Shown: positions 53,160 to 60,584 of the stretch, in pieces
Layout: every line of letters begins with the position of its first letter
How positions within the stretch are numbered: position 1 is the stretch's first letter
NCBI GenBank assembly: GCA_900764105.1
Contig: CAAFMS010000014.1
Location: 1-64,000 of the forward strand
Direction: 5' to 3'
Length of the DNA: 64,000 bases
Origin: Clostridia bacterium
Lineage (GTDB): Bacteria > Bacillota > Clostridia > Christensenellales > Borkfalkiaceae
Translations under genes and position numbers: made by a program
Notes under the pieces: generated by a model
Seen by the model: only the letters and a program-made list of their open reading frames with translations
Told to the model about the DNA's origin: nothing
Database searches by the model: none

Positions 53160-53939
53160 ATGGGTTATACGCTGATTACGGGCGCATGCGGAGGTCTCGG
53201 AAAGGAGTTTTGTCGTCAACTCGTAAAAACAGACAGACTGTTTCTGACGGGCAGGAGCGACGAAAAACTCGGACGGCTTAAAGAAGAACTGCTCGGGATA
53301 AATCCCCGGGCGGATATATTGACGTTTAAAGCAGATTTAACCTCGGAGACCGACAGAAAAGCGTTGTTTGATTACGCCGACGAAAAAGGAATAAAATTCG
53401 GCGGCTATATAGGCGTTGCGGGGGCGGACATTCAGAAGGCGTTTATAAAATACACGCCCGAGAAAATCACCTTTCAGACGAGGCTCAATTTCGAAGCGAA
53501 TATCGCCGTGTGCCACGGCGTACTGCTTCGTAGAGAAAGGAATTTGAAAATTCTTGCGGTGAGCAGTATGAGCGGCAGTCTCCCGATGCCCTATTTTGCC
53601 ATATATTCGGCGACGAAACGGGCGATTATCGACTTTTACGAAAGTCTCCGATACGAGGTAAAGGACGCAAAAATCACCGTTTTGATGCCGGGAGGCATTC
53701 CCACGAGAGAGGATATCGTAAAGGATATAGAAATTCAGGGCTTGACGGGGAAACTCTCCTCTAAGCCTGCGGAATTCGTCGTAAGAAAGGCATTAAAAGG
53801 GCTTGAAAAGAACAAAAAAAGAGTGATACCGGGGGCTTTTAACAAGTTCGTGTATTGCATTGAAAAACTCGCGCCGAACCAAATCAAATGCGGCTACGTC
53901 GCGAGAAAGTGGAAGAAAAAAGAAAAAGACGCCTTTTAA
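53160..53939 (+). CDS. Short-chain dehydrogenase/reductase
   Basis: 259 residues. The cofactor loop TGACGGLGKEF (about 6-16) and RSDEKL suggest NADP preference. GVAGAD replaces the usual NNAG. The catalytic triad appears as Ser in LAVSSMSGSLPMPY with YSATKRA (YxxxK). The C-terminal region ends basic (ARKWKKKEKDAF). This is a full-length classical SDR; the substrate is not predictable. ATG 53160 follows GAGG. No pathway link with neighbouring thyA/folA is evident. Confidence 0.87.
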   Translation: MGYTLITGACGGLGKEFCRQLVKTDRLFLTGRSDEKLGRLKEELLGINPRADILTFKADLTSETDRKALFDYADEKGIKFGGYIGVAGADIQKAFIKYTPEKITFQTRLNFEANIAVCHGVLLRRERNLKILAVSSMSGSLPMPYFAIYSATKRAIIDFYESLRYEVKDAKITVLMPGGIPTREDIVKDIEIQGLTGKLSSKPAEFVVRKALKGLEKNKKRVIPGAFNKFVYCIEKLAPNQIKCGYVARKWKKKEKDAF

Positions 53940-53962
53940 CGGCGTTCAAGAGGAAGAATAAA

Positions 53963-54793
53963 ATGAGTTACGCCGACAAGATTTTTAAGGAAAACGTCAA
54001 GGATATTTTAGAGAACGGAGTATGGGATACCGACAAGGAAGTGAGACCGAAATGGCTCGACGGCACGCCCGCTCATACGGTTAAGAAATTCTGTATAGTC
54101 AACAGGTACGACCTCTCGAAAGAGTTCCCTATTATGACGATAAGAAAACAGGGCTTTAAGAACGCCGTGGACGAAATTCTGTGGATATGGCAGAAAAAAT
54201 CGAATAAAATCGCCGACCTTCATTCCCATATCTGGGACAGTTGGGCGGGCGAGGACGGCACGATAGGCAAGGCTTACGGCTATCAACTCGGCGTCAAGAA
54301 CGTTTATAAAGAGGGCGAATTCGATCAGGTAGACAGGGTTTTGTACGACCTTAAACACAACCCCGCTTCGAGAAGAATTATGACGAATATATATAACTTC
54401 GCCGATCTTCACGAAATGAATCTCTACCCTTGCGCCTATTCGATGACTTTCAACGTGACGGGAGACAAACTCAACGGAATACTCAATCAACGTTCGAACG
54501 ATATGGCGGTCGCGAACAACTGGAACGTCATGCAGTACGCCGTACTTATAATGATGTTCGCTCAGGTTACGGGCTTCAAGCCGGGGGAACTCGTTCACGT
54601 CATCGCGGATGCGCACATTTACGACAGACATATTCCTGCGGTGAAGCAGATGCTCGAAAACCCCGAGTACCCCGCGCCGAAACTCATCATTAACCCCGAC
54701 GTCAAAGATTTTTACGATTTTAAAGTCGAAGATTTCGTACTCGAGGACTACAAGGCTACGCCGCTCGGAACAAAGTTGGAGGTTGCGGTATGA
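53963..54793 (+). CDS. thyA: Thymidylate synthase
   Basis: 276 residues from ATG 53963 (AAGAGGAAG upstream); an in-frame ATG at 53888 lies within the SDR gene and adds only basic residues. It has the catalytic Cys in NLYPCAYSM, RRIMTNIYNFADL carrying the phosphate-binding Arg pair, LNQRSNDMAVANNWNV and HIYDRHIPAVKQML. It converts dUMP and methylene-tetrahydrofolate to dTMP and dihydrofolate, and is coupled (four-base overlap) with folA, which recycles the dihydrofolate. Confidence 0.97.
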   Translation: MSYADKIFKENVKDILENGVWDTDKEVRPKWLDGTPAHTVKKFCIVNRYDLSKEFPIMTIRKQGFKNAVDEILWIWQKKSNKIADLHSHIWDSWAGEDGTIGKAYGYQLGVKNVYKEGEFDQVDRVLYDLKHNPASRRIMTNIYNFADLHEMNLYPCAYSMTFNVTGDKLNGILNQRSNDMAVANNWNVMQYAVLIMMFAQVTGFKPGELVHVIADAHIYDRHIPAVKQMLENPEYPAPKLIINPDVKDFYDFKVEDFVLEDYKATPLGTKLEVAV

Positions 54794-55281
54794 TACGCGC
54801 GATAGTTGCCGTAGACGAAAAATGGGGCATAGGCAAGAAGAACGGGCTTTTGTTCGATTTGCCGCTCGATATGAAGTTTTTCAGAGAGACAACCTCGGGA
54901 AAGACGGTTTGTATGGGTTATAACACTCTGCTTTCCTTCCCGAACGGCAAGCCGCTGAAAAACAGGAAAAATATCGTTATCTGTCCCGAAGGGGTTACGG
55001 GCGACGGGTTTATCGCCGTTCACGATATGCCCGAAATGTTAGAGACGATAAGCAAAGAGAACGGGGACGTTTACGTTATCGGCGGAGCGTATTTCTATAA
55101 AAGTATGCTGCCCTATTGCGACGAGGTTCTCGTAACCAAGGTGAAAGCCGACGGAAACGCCGAGGTGTTTTTTGAAAACCTCGACGAAAGAGAGGACTTC
55201 GAACTTAAAGAAGAGGGCGAAGAATTACAGACTAACGGTTATACCATAAAATTTACAAAATATAAGAATTTACGAAAATGA
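54790..55281 (+). CDS. folA: Dihydrofolate reductase
   Basis: 163 residues. MIRAIVAVDEKWGIGKKNGLLFDLPLDMKFFRETT (two segments) is the classic N-terminus with the active-site acid Asp about 28 after LPL. GKTVCMGYNTLLSF, NIVI and VYVIGGAYFYKSML complete the NADPH site. ATGA overlap with thyA gives translational coupling; a second ATGA overlap links it to the cupin gene. Confidence 0.96.
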   Translation: MIRAIVAVDEKWGIGKKNGLLFDLPLDMKFFRETTSGKTVCMGYNTLLSFPNGKPLKNRKNIVICPEGVTGDGFIAVHDMPEMLETISKENGDVYVIGGAYFYKSMLPYCDEVLVTKVKADGNAEVFFENLDEREDFELKEEGEELQTNGYTIKFTKYKNLRK

Positions 55282-55610
55282 GAATAGACTTTAAAGAAAC
55301 GAAAGAAAAATTCATAGAGGGATTTAACGGCGGCAAGGGTCTTTTCGGTCTTAAAATGATCGAGGCGAAAGGCGTGAAATTCATTACGGGAAGGCTTGAA
55401 CCGGGTGCTTCGGTCGGCATGCATAAGCACGAGAAGGACAGCGAAGAGGTTTTCGTTCTGTCGGGCAGCGGCAAGGCGATTTGCGACGGCGAGACGGAAA
55501 TTTTAAAAATCGGTTCTTGCCATTTCTGCCCGAAAGGGAGTTACCATACCATAATCAACGACGGAAAGGAAGATCTGATATTTTTCGCCGTCGTTCCCGA
55601 ACAATTATAA
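55278..55610 (+). CDS. Cupin-domain protein
   Basis: 110 residues. RLEPGASVGMHKHEKDSEEVFVLSG gives cupin motif 1 (His, His, Glu), and GSCHFCPKGSYHTIIN gives motif 2 (His), so a metal site is likely. Single-domain cupins of this sort bind or isomerise small molecules; the role is unknown. It is coupled to folA and 11 bp before the membrane-protein gene. Confidence 0.85.
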   Translation: MRIDFKETKEKFIEGFNGGKGLFGLKMIEAKGVKFITGRLEPGASVGMHKHEKDSEEVFVLSGSGKAICDGETEILKIGSCHFCPKGSYHTIINDGKEDLIFFAVVPEQL

Positions 55611-55621
55611 GGGGGCTTTAA

Positions 55622-56569
55622 ATGAGACTTATCAACGCTTTTAAAATTGCGGCGAATAATTTTTCGCTGGCGTTCAGAGACATTTTGTATAAGACTGTCG
55701 TATTCGTTCTGCTCGGCGCGATACTCGGGTTTATTCTTAAAATAAACCTGAAACCGTTTTTCGACAAACTCTCGCCCGTAATCAAAGACGTAACGGATAT
55801 TCTGACTTCTATAATGAAAAACGGCGATTACGCGGAGATTGCCGCGAGCCTTAAAACAAATCTCGCCTCTTTGAAGGACTATTTTGCGAACCACATAGGA
55901 AACTTGTTTGCATTGACGGGTATAAGCATTCTGTTCGTGTTCCTTTACAGGTTTTTAAGCGGAGTCAGCGACTGTACGATTTTAATTCTGGTAAACGGAT
56001 ATATGGGTACTCTGTCTCACAGAGGATACGTCGGCGTAATGCTTGAAAATCTTAAAAAAATAGTCGTTTATCAACTTATAGACGCTCTTATATCGATTGT
56101 TTACTTTCTTTTTGTCGCGCTTATCAACGGTCTTTTGCTTAAAATGACGCTTGGCGTAATGCCTCTTATCGCGGTGTTTTTATGCGCGGCGTTCACCTTC
56201 TTTGCGGGCGCGCTTTATTCGACTTGTTTAAGTCAGGTAATGTCGAATATGCTCGTCGGAAATATGAAAGTGAAAGAGGCGTTCAAAAAGGGAATACTTC
56301 CGAAAAAGAATTATTTCTGGAAAATGTTCGCGGCGTATCTGGTCGTTCTCGTCGGGTTTACTTATATAGCGACGACGACGGCGTTCTTCACGCTCGGAGT
56401 GGGAACGGTTTTAGCGATGGCGTTTTTCACCGTACTTATGGCGACGATGCGGCAAGTCGATTATTTCACGATAAACAAAATGAAATATTTCATAGACTAC
56501 GACAACATAATAGTTCCGAAAGAACTCCGCGAGAACGACGAGCAACTTCTGAACAAAGTTGAAATCTGA
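55622..56569 (+). CDS. Multi-pass membrane protein, unknown
   Basis: 315 residues, about six membrane helices: about 22-42 (TVVFVLLGAILGFIL), 98-118, 155-180, 185-210, 230-252 and 255-275, with a soluble loop of about 50 residues after the first helix. There are no known catalytic motifs. ATG 55622 follows AAGGGGGC. It is the last gene of the thyA-folA-cupin run and ends before the strong terminator at 56605. Confidence 0.75.
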   Translation: MRLINAFKIAANNFSLAFRDILYKTVVFVLLGAILGFILKINLKPFFDKLSPVIKDVTDILTSIMKNGDYAEIAASLKTNLASLKDYFANHIGNLFALTGISILFVFLYRFLSGVSDCTILILVNGYMGTLSHRGYVGVMLENLKKIVVYQLIDALISIVYFLFVALINGLLLKMTLGVMPLIAVFLCAAFTFFAGALYSTCLSQVMSNMLVGNMKVKEAFKKGILPKKNYFWKMFAAYLVVLVGFTYIATTTAFFTLGVGTVLAMAFFTVLMATMRQVDYFTINKMKYFIDYDNIIVPKELRENDEQLLNKVEI

Positions 56570-56604
56570 TTTATCCGATAAACAAAAAATATTTCTTATA
56601 AATA

Positions 56605-56638
56605 ACGTAAAGCCGCAGAAATTTCTGCGGCTTTACGT
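56605..56638. terminator. Perfectly palindromic terminator
   Basis: 34 nt with 17-bp arms (ACGTAAAGCCGCAGAAA and its complement) and no unpaired loop. It ends with CTTTACGT rather than a long T run and can serve both strands. The remainder of 56570-56888 is AT-rich with no supported gene. Confidence 0.7.
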
Positions 56639-56888
56639 CATAATGGAGAATGATTTATAAAAACAAGAAAAAACTTAGGATGAGCGTTTCTTTTCGTAAA
56701 AAGTATTTCGGTCCGCCTTTCGCTTTCCTATTTCCTTTTTACAACTGTATTGTACCCTATATTTATGTTGCGCGTTTGATTGAAAAATATAACTTCTGTG
56801 AAAATTCTTCGGCGTTTGTCGAAATTTCGGGCGTTTTAAATTTTTTGCGTTCGAACTCGGTATTGCGCCGGGGTTTTCAGTCTGAGTA

Positions 56889-57557
56889 CTAACGAATCGA
56901 AACTTCGCCGTAGGACAAAATTCGCCCGTCCGATAGTATCAGATTGCCGTTATCCGCTATTCCCGCGGCTTTGGCGTGGTAGGTCTTTTCCCCCTCGATT
57001 ACCTTAATTTCCTTTCCTAAAACGATATTTTTCGACCTGTATTCGTCCATAGAGTAGTCCTCGTAGAGATTTTCTATAAGTCTGTCTATAAATTCGTCGG
57101 TGTCGATTTCGCGGTTTATTAACTCTTTCGCGGTCACGGCGACGTCGCTTAGTTCTTTCGGTATCTCGTTGTTTAAATTAACGCCGATACCTATAACCGA
57201 CTTTTTGACGTATTCGCCCTCGAACGAGTTTTTAATGAGTATTCCGCATATTTTTTTACCGCCCGCGTAAACGTCGTTCGCCCATTTCACCGAGGCGTTT
57301 ATGCCGTAAACTCCGAGAGTTTTCGCAACCGCAAGACAGGACGAAGCCATAATTTTAAAGGAATTTTCGGCTTTTAAAGGATAGTATCTTACAAGAGTGA
57401 GATACGCTCCGCCTAACTCGGACGAAAAACTTCTGCCTTTCGTTCCCTTTCCGCCCGTCTGTCTTTTCGCGATTACCGCAAAATCGCTCGGCTCGTCGCG
57501 CGAAATAGCGTAGTCGTTGGTGGAATCTATTTCGTCAAAGTAAATTTTCTTAATCAT
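56889..57557 (-). CDS. birA: Biotin-[acetyl-CoA-carboxylase] ligase, monofunctional
   Basis: 222 residues. There is no N-terminal HTH, so no repressor function. Catalytic motifs: DSTNDYA, RQTGGKGTKGRSFSS (biotinyl-AMP loop, slightly altered from GRGRxG), VKWANDVY and GIGVNLN, with a small C-terminal SH3-like domain. It attaches biotin to carboxylase carrier proteins. It starts eight bases inside the end of recX and is the last gene of yigZ-recX-birA. Confidence 0.93.
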   Translation of the reverse strand: MIKKIYFDEIDSTNDYAISRDEPSDFAVIAKRQTGGKGTKGRSFSSELGGAYLTLVRYYPLKAENSFKIMASSCLAVAKTLGVYGINASVKWANDVYAGGKKICGILIKNSFEGEYVKKSVIGIGVNLNNEIPKELSDVAVTAKELINREIDTDEFIDRLIENLYEDYSMDEYRSKNIVLGKEIKVIEGEKTYHAKAAGIADNGNLILSDGRILSYGEVSIR

Positions 57558-58173
57558 AATCTTCTTCGCCGCCTATAAACTTAAAAGCCGCCTCTTTCGC
57601 GACGTCGTAGGAAAAACCTTTTCCGAGCAGATACCTGTAACACTTGACGGCGTTTTCTTTAGTTCTCTCTTTTCCTCGCAAATACCTCTCGGCAACCGCG
57701 GTTGCTCCCTCGCTTTCGTCTGAGCGTTCTTCTATCGCTTCCGATATTTCGCTATCGCTCACTCCCTTTCGTTTAAGTTCTGCGGCAAGCAGTCTGTTCC
57801 CTTTCTTTTTAGAGTAACTTTTAACGTAGTCTTTCGCGTATTCTTCGTCGTTAATGAACTTATAGGCGGACATTTTGGAAATAACCGTCTCAATCGTACC
57901 GCCGAGATACCCTTTCTTTTTAAGGTAATCTTTGACTTCTTTTTTAGTCTTTTTCGAAAGCGAAATGAAGTTTAAAGCCTTATCCAAAGCCCTGAGACTT
58001 TCCGATTCGGTCTGAATTTCGTTAAGCCTTTCCTCGGCTATTTCAGTACCGATTTTAAGTCGGTTTTTCATTATGGTTTCGAGTTCGAGTCCGCAATAAA
58101 AAGCGTTGTCGAGGTAGATATTGCACCTCGTCGGGTTTTTGACCTGCGGTTTTATATCCGTAATTTTTTTCAT
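57550..58173 (-). CDS. recX: RecX regulatory protein
   Basis: 207 residues. Helical repeats of the RecX fold: ALNFISLSKKTKKEVKDYLKKKG, FINDEEYAKDYVKSYSKKKGNRLLAAELKRKGVSD and CYRYLLGKGFSYDVAKEAAF. RecX binds RecA filaments and limits their extension. It overlaps yigZ by four bases (ATGA) and birA by eight, so the three are co-translated. Confidence 0.9.
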   Translation of the reverse strand: MKKITDIKPQVKNPTRCNIYLDNAFYCGLELETIMKNRLKIGTEIAEERLNEIQTESESLRALDKALNFISLSKKTKKEVKDYLKKKGYLGGTIETVISKMSAYKFINDEEYAKDYVKSYSKKKGNRLLAAELKRKGVSDSEISEAIEERSDESEGATAVAERYLRGKERTKENAVKCYRYLLGKGFSYDVAKEAAFKFIGGEEDYD

Positions 58174-58799
58174 AGCGAGTACACCGTAAATTCTTCTCCG
58201 ATAAGTTTTGCCGTAGCTTTTCCCGAGGTGAAGTCGATAAATTGATTTTCAAACTCGGAATCATCGACGGGAACGGCGATTTCGAGTTTTACCGACTCGC
58301 CGAAATCGGACGACAACGTTTTCATTTTTCGTTTTGCGGAAAACTTAAAAAAGGACTGATAAATATCGTAAGGCATATTGATTTGCCATATTTCAGAGCG
58401 AACGTTTTCTTCCGCGCCCGACTTATCCAAAACGTCTCTCGCGCTCTGAGAATACGCCCGAACAAGTCCGCCCGCGCCGAGTTTAACGCCGCCGAAATAC
58501 CTCGTCACGACGACCATGGTATCTTTGAGATTTTTACTTTTGATAACCTCTAAGATAGGCTGTCCCGCCGTACCCTGAGGTTCGCCGTCATCGGAGAAGC
58601 GGGATATTTCGCCGCGGTCGGTAATATATGCATAACAGTTATGAGTAGCGAAGGGGTGTTTCTTTCTTATTTCGTCTAAAAAAGTTCTCGCTTCGCTTTC
58701 GGTTTCGCATTTTTTAGAATAAGCGATAAATCTCGAACGTTCGATAACTATTTCGTTTTCGGTATCGGTTTTTAACCGAAAATACCCGTTAATCGACAT
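58170..58799 (-). CDS. yigZ: YigZ/IMPACT-family protein
   Basis: 209 residues. The N-terminal UPF0029 domain contains RSRFIAYSKKC, HPFATHNCYAYIT, RFSDDGEPQGTAGQPIL and VVVTRYFGGVKLGAGGLVRAYSQ, all hallmark motifs; a C-terminal DUF1949 domain follows. The molecular role is not settled (RNA-associated or translation-linked in relatives). First gene of the yigZ-recX-birA operon; ATG 58799 follows AGGAGGGC. Confidence 0.93.
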   Translation of the reverse strand: MSINGYFRLKTDTENEIVIERSRFIAYSKKCETESEARTFLDEIRKKHPFATHNCYAYITDRGEISRFSDDGEPQGTAGQPILEVIKSKNLKDTMVVVTRYFGGVKLGAGGLVRAYSQSARDVLDKSGAEENVRSEIWQINMPYDIYQSFFKFSAKRKMKTLSSDFGESVKLEIAVPVDDSEFENQFIDFTSGKATAKLIGEEFTVYSL

Positions 58800-58828
58800 A
58801 TAGCCCTCCTTTTTTTATTTAATGCAAC

Positions 58829-58898
58829 TTGCCGCGAGGCAAATTTCACCGCTTTTAGCGATTTCTCTTATCGACAGATAAATTCTTTTGCGAAGCAA
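58829..58898. repeat. Mini-hairpin array, copy 3 (variant spacer)
   Basis: TTGCC-GCGA-GGCAA, CGC-TTTTA-GCG, TTATC-GACA-GATAA and TTTGC-GAA-GCAAA separated by ATTTC-type spacers instead of ATATAA. It begins the 894-bp intergenic repeat cluster 58800-59693, which holds five related blocks and no recognised gene; 59490-59690 after the last block has one GC-rich hairpin (CGCCGCAAAAATG/CATTTTTGCGGCG, 59499-59525). Confidence 0.8.
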
Positions 58899-58909
58899 AC
58901 TATCACTCC

Positions 58910-59006
58910 CGTTTCTCGGGACGCCATATTCTTAAAAATGCAAGCATTTTTAAGAGTTCTGCGTGGGCATCGTCCCCTACGGTCTCACTCAAAACTTGCC
59001 GTCAGG
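58910..59006. repeat. 97-bp direct repeat, copy 1
   Basis: Matches 59356-59452 with three mismatches and no gaps. It contains CTTAAAAATGC-AA-GCATTTTTAAG, an 11-bp perfect stem, and GTCCCCTACGG, and ends at the start of a mini-hairpin array. The near-identity implies recent duplication or gene conversion. Confidence 0.9.
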
Positions 59007-59069
59007 CAAATATAACCGCCGTGGGCGATATAACTTATCGACAGATAAATATAACTTTGCGAAGCAAAA
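58996..59069. repeat. Mini-hairpin array, copy 4
   Basis: TTGCC-GTCA-GGCAA, CGCC-GTG-GGCG, TTATC-GACA-GATAA and TTTGC-GAA-GCAAA with ATATAAC-type spacers; the cleanest copy. Confidence 0.85.
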
Positions 59070-59084
59070 TAGCTCTCGTTATTA

Positions 59085-59328
59085 TCCCCTATCGGCGGCT
59101 ATGCCGCCACTTCCCCCGAAGGAGGAAGCGAGTTATATGATGTTTTGTTTTGCAAAGTGAACTTTACATTTCGATAAGTAAAATCTCTAAAATTTGATTT
59201 GTTTTTTACGTCAAGATGTATTTGATATTTTTTATCTTAGATTTTGACTTTTAAAATACTATATCTTGCTTCCTCCTTCGGGGGAAGTGGCTTGACGAAT
59301 GAAATGAATGTCAAGACGATAGGGGATA
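59085..59328. repeat. Inverted-repeat element C with AT-rich core
   Basis: TTATCCCCTATCG...CCACTTCCCCCGAAGGAGGAAGC on the left is mirrored on the right (59266-59328) by GCTTCCTCCTTCGGGGGAAGTGG...CGATAGGGGATAA around about 130 bp of AT-rich DNA with ACTTTTAAAATACT. It has the same layout as elements A and B, with different arm sequences. Confidence 0.75.
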
Positions 59329-59355
59329 AAAACGAAAACTTATAGAATCAGTAAT

Positions 59356-59475
59356 CGTTTCTCGGGACGCCATATTCTTAAAAATGCAAGCATTTTTAAG
59401 AGTTCTGCGTGGGCGTCGTCCCCTACGGCTTCACTCAAAACTTGCCGTCAGGTAAATATAACTTTGCGAAGCAAA
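59356..59475. repeat. 97-bp direct repeat, copy 2, joined to a shortened mini-hairpin array
   Basis: 59356-59452 repeats 58910-59006. The array that follows keeps only the first half of hairpin 1, part of hairpin 3 and hairpin 4 (TTTGC-GAA-GCAAA at 59463-59475), as if hairpins 1 and 3 had recombined. Confidence 0.85.
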
Positions 59476-59693
59476 ATATGACTCTACTAAATACGCCGCA
59501 AAAATGTAGTGCATTTTTGCGGCGTAATACTTCTTCTTTTTTTAATTTCTATAACGGCTTTCTTTTATCTTCCTTATACCCGACTTCGATCATAGATAAT
59601 TATAACAACCTCGGTTTTAGGATCTTTCAACGCTTTTATCGCGTTAGAACCCGTAAAAAGCCGCTATGATACCGATAAAGAACAATAACGGAA

Positions 59694-60557
59694 TTATTCG
59701 CCGTCGTTCTTTACGTTGTTGCTGTTTCCGAGAAACGTTCCGAAGCCGCTCGTCTTGGGTCTCGGCTGACGGGGAGCGAATTCTCTGCCGCCTTTAAAAC
59801 CGCCGTCTCTTCTGCCGCCCTTGAATTTACCGCCTCTGAATCCGTCTCTGCGGTCGCCACGGTCTCCGCGGTCGTTTCTGCCGCCTTTAAAATCTCTCTT
59901 TCCGCCTTGCGATCTCTTTTCAAAAATACCTTTATCGTTCGGGTCTTCGAGATTGTTCGGTATTATCGAAACGTATCTGTTCGGCTCTTTGCCTTCCGAC
60001 TGCGTTTTAACGTCCGCGCTCTCGGATAACGCCGAGTGAAGAATTCTTCTTTCGTACGGGTTCATAGGCTCTAAGTTGATTTTTCTGCCCATTCTGACAG
60101 CCTTAGCCTCGAGTTTGTGAGCGAGCGCGACGAGCGTGTCCTCTCTCTTCGTTCTGTAATTTTCGCAGTCTACGACCACTCTTCTGTAATCGTCTCTGCC
60201 GATATTCGCAACCGCTCCCGCAAGAGATTGAAGAGCGTCCAGAACTTCGCCTCTGTAACCGATAACAGAGGGGGAGTCGGCGGTGATAACGTCTATAACG
60301 ACCTTTTCGTCCTCTTCGGAGAGTTTGCCTTTCGCGTTCACTCCCATAAGGTCCAAAAGTCCGTTTACGAACTCGACAGCCCTTTCGCCGTCCGATTTTT
60401 TAGCCGACATTTCTATTCTCGCTTTTTTCGCGCCGATGCCTAAAATACCTTTCGTGGGTTCTTCCAACACTTTCCAGACCGCTTTATCTTCGGTCAGACC
60501 CAACTCTTTTAAACCGTTTTCAACCGCTTCCTGTACGGTTTTGCCTGTAAATTCCAT
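59694..60557 (-). CDS. jag: RNA-binding protein Jag/KhpB with RGG-like tail
   Basis: 287 residues. The Jag-N domain (1-50) opens MEFTGKTVQEAVENGLKELGL; the KH domain (about 70-145) has SPSVIGYRGEVLDALQSLAG in place of the usual GxxG loop; the R3H domain (about 150-210) contains AVRMGRKINLEPMNPYERRILHSAL. The last 70 residues are an Arg/Gly/Asp-rich low-complexity tail (GGRNDRGDRGDRRDGFRGG, GGRRDGGFKGGREF). KhpB binds many RNAs with KhpA and affects cell elongation. It follows yidC by 27 bp in the conserved rpmH-rnpA-yidD-yidC-jag order. Confidence 0.95.
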   Translation of the reverse strand: MEFTGKTVQEAVENGLKELGLTEDKAVWKVLEEPTKGILGIGAKKARIEMSAKKSDGERAVEFVNGLLDLMGVNAKGKLSEEDEKVVIDVITADSPSVIGYRGEVLDALQSLAGAVANIGRDDYRRVVVDCENYRTKREDTLVALAHKLEAKAVRMGRKINLEPMNPYERRILHSALSESADVKTQSEGKEPNRYVSIIPNNLEDPNDKGIFEKRSQGGKRDFKGGRNDRGDRGDRRDGFRGGKFKGGRRDGGFKGGREFAPRQPRPKTSGFGTFLGNSNNVKNDGE

Positions 60558-60584
60558 AATATACTCCTTATTTTCAGATACCCT

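Noticed and set aside
56650..56892. 80-residue plus-strand frame after the membrane-protein gene
   Set aside because: No ribosome-binding site, overlaps the birA stop on the other strand, AT-driven composition.
58963..59160. Short frames within the intergenic repeats (also 59409-59669 and 42223-42528)
   Set aside because: They are made of the mini-hairpin and inverted-repeat elements; the frame is not kept between copies.
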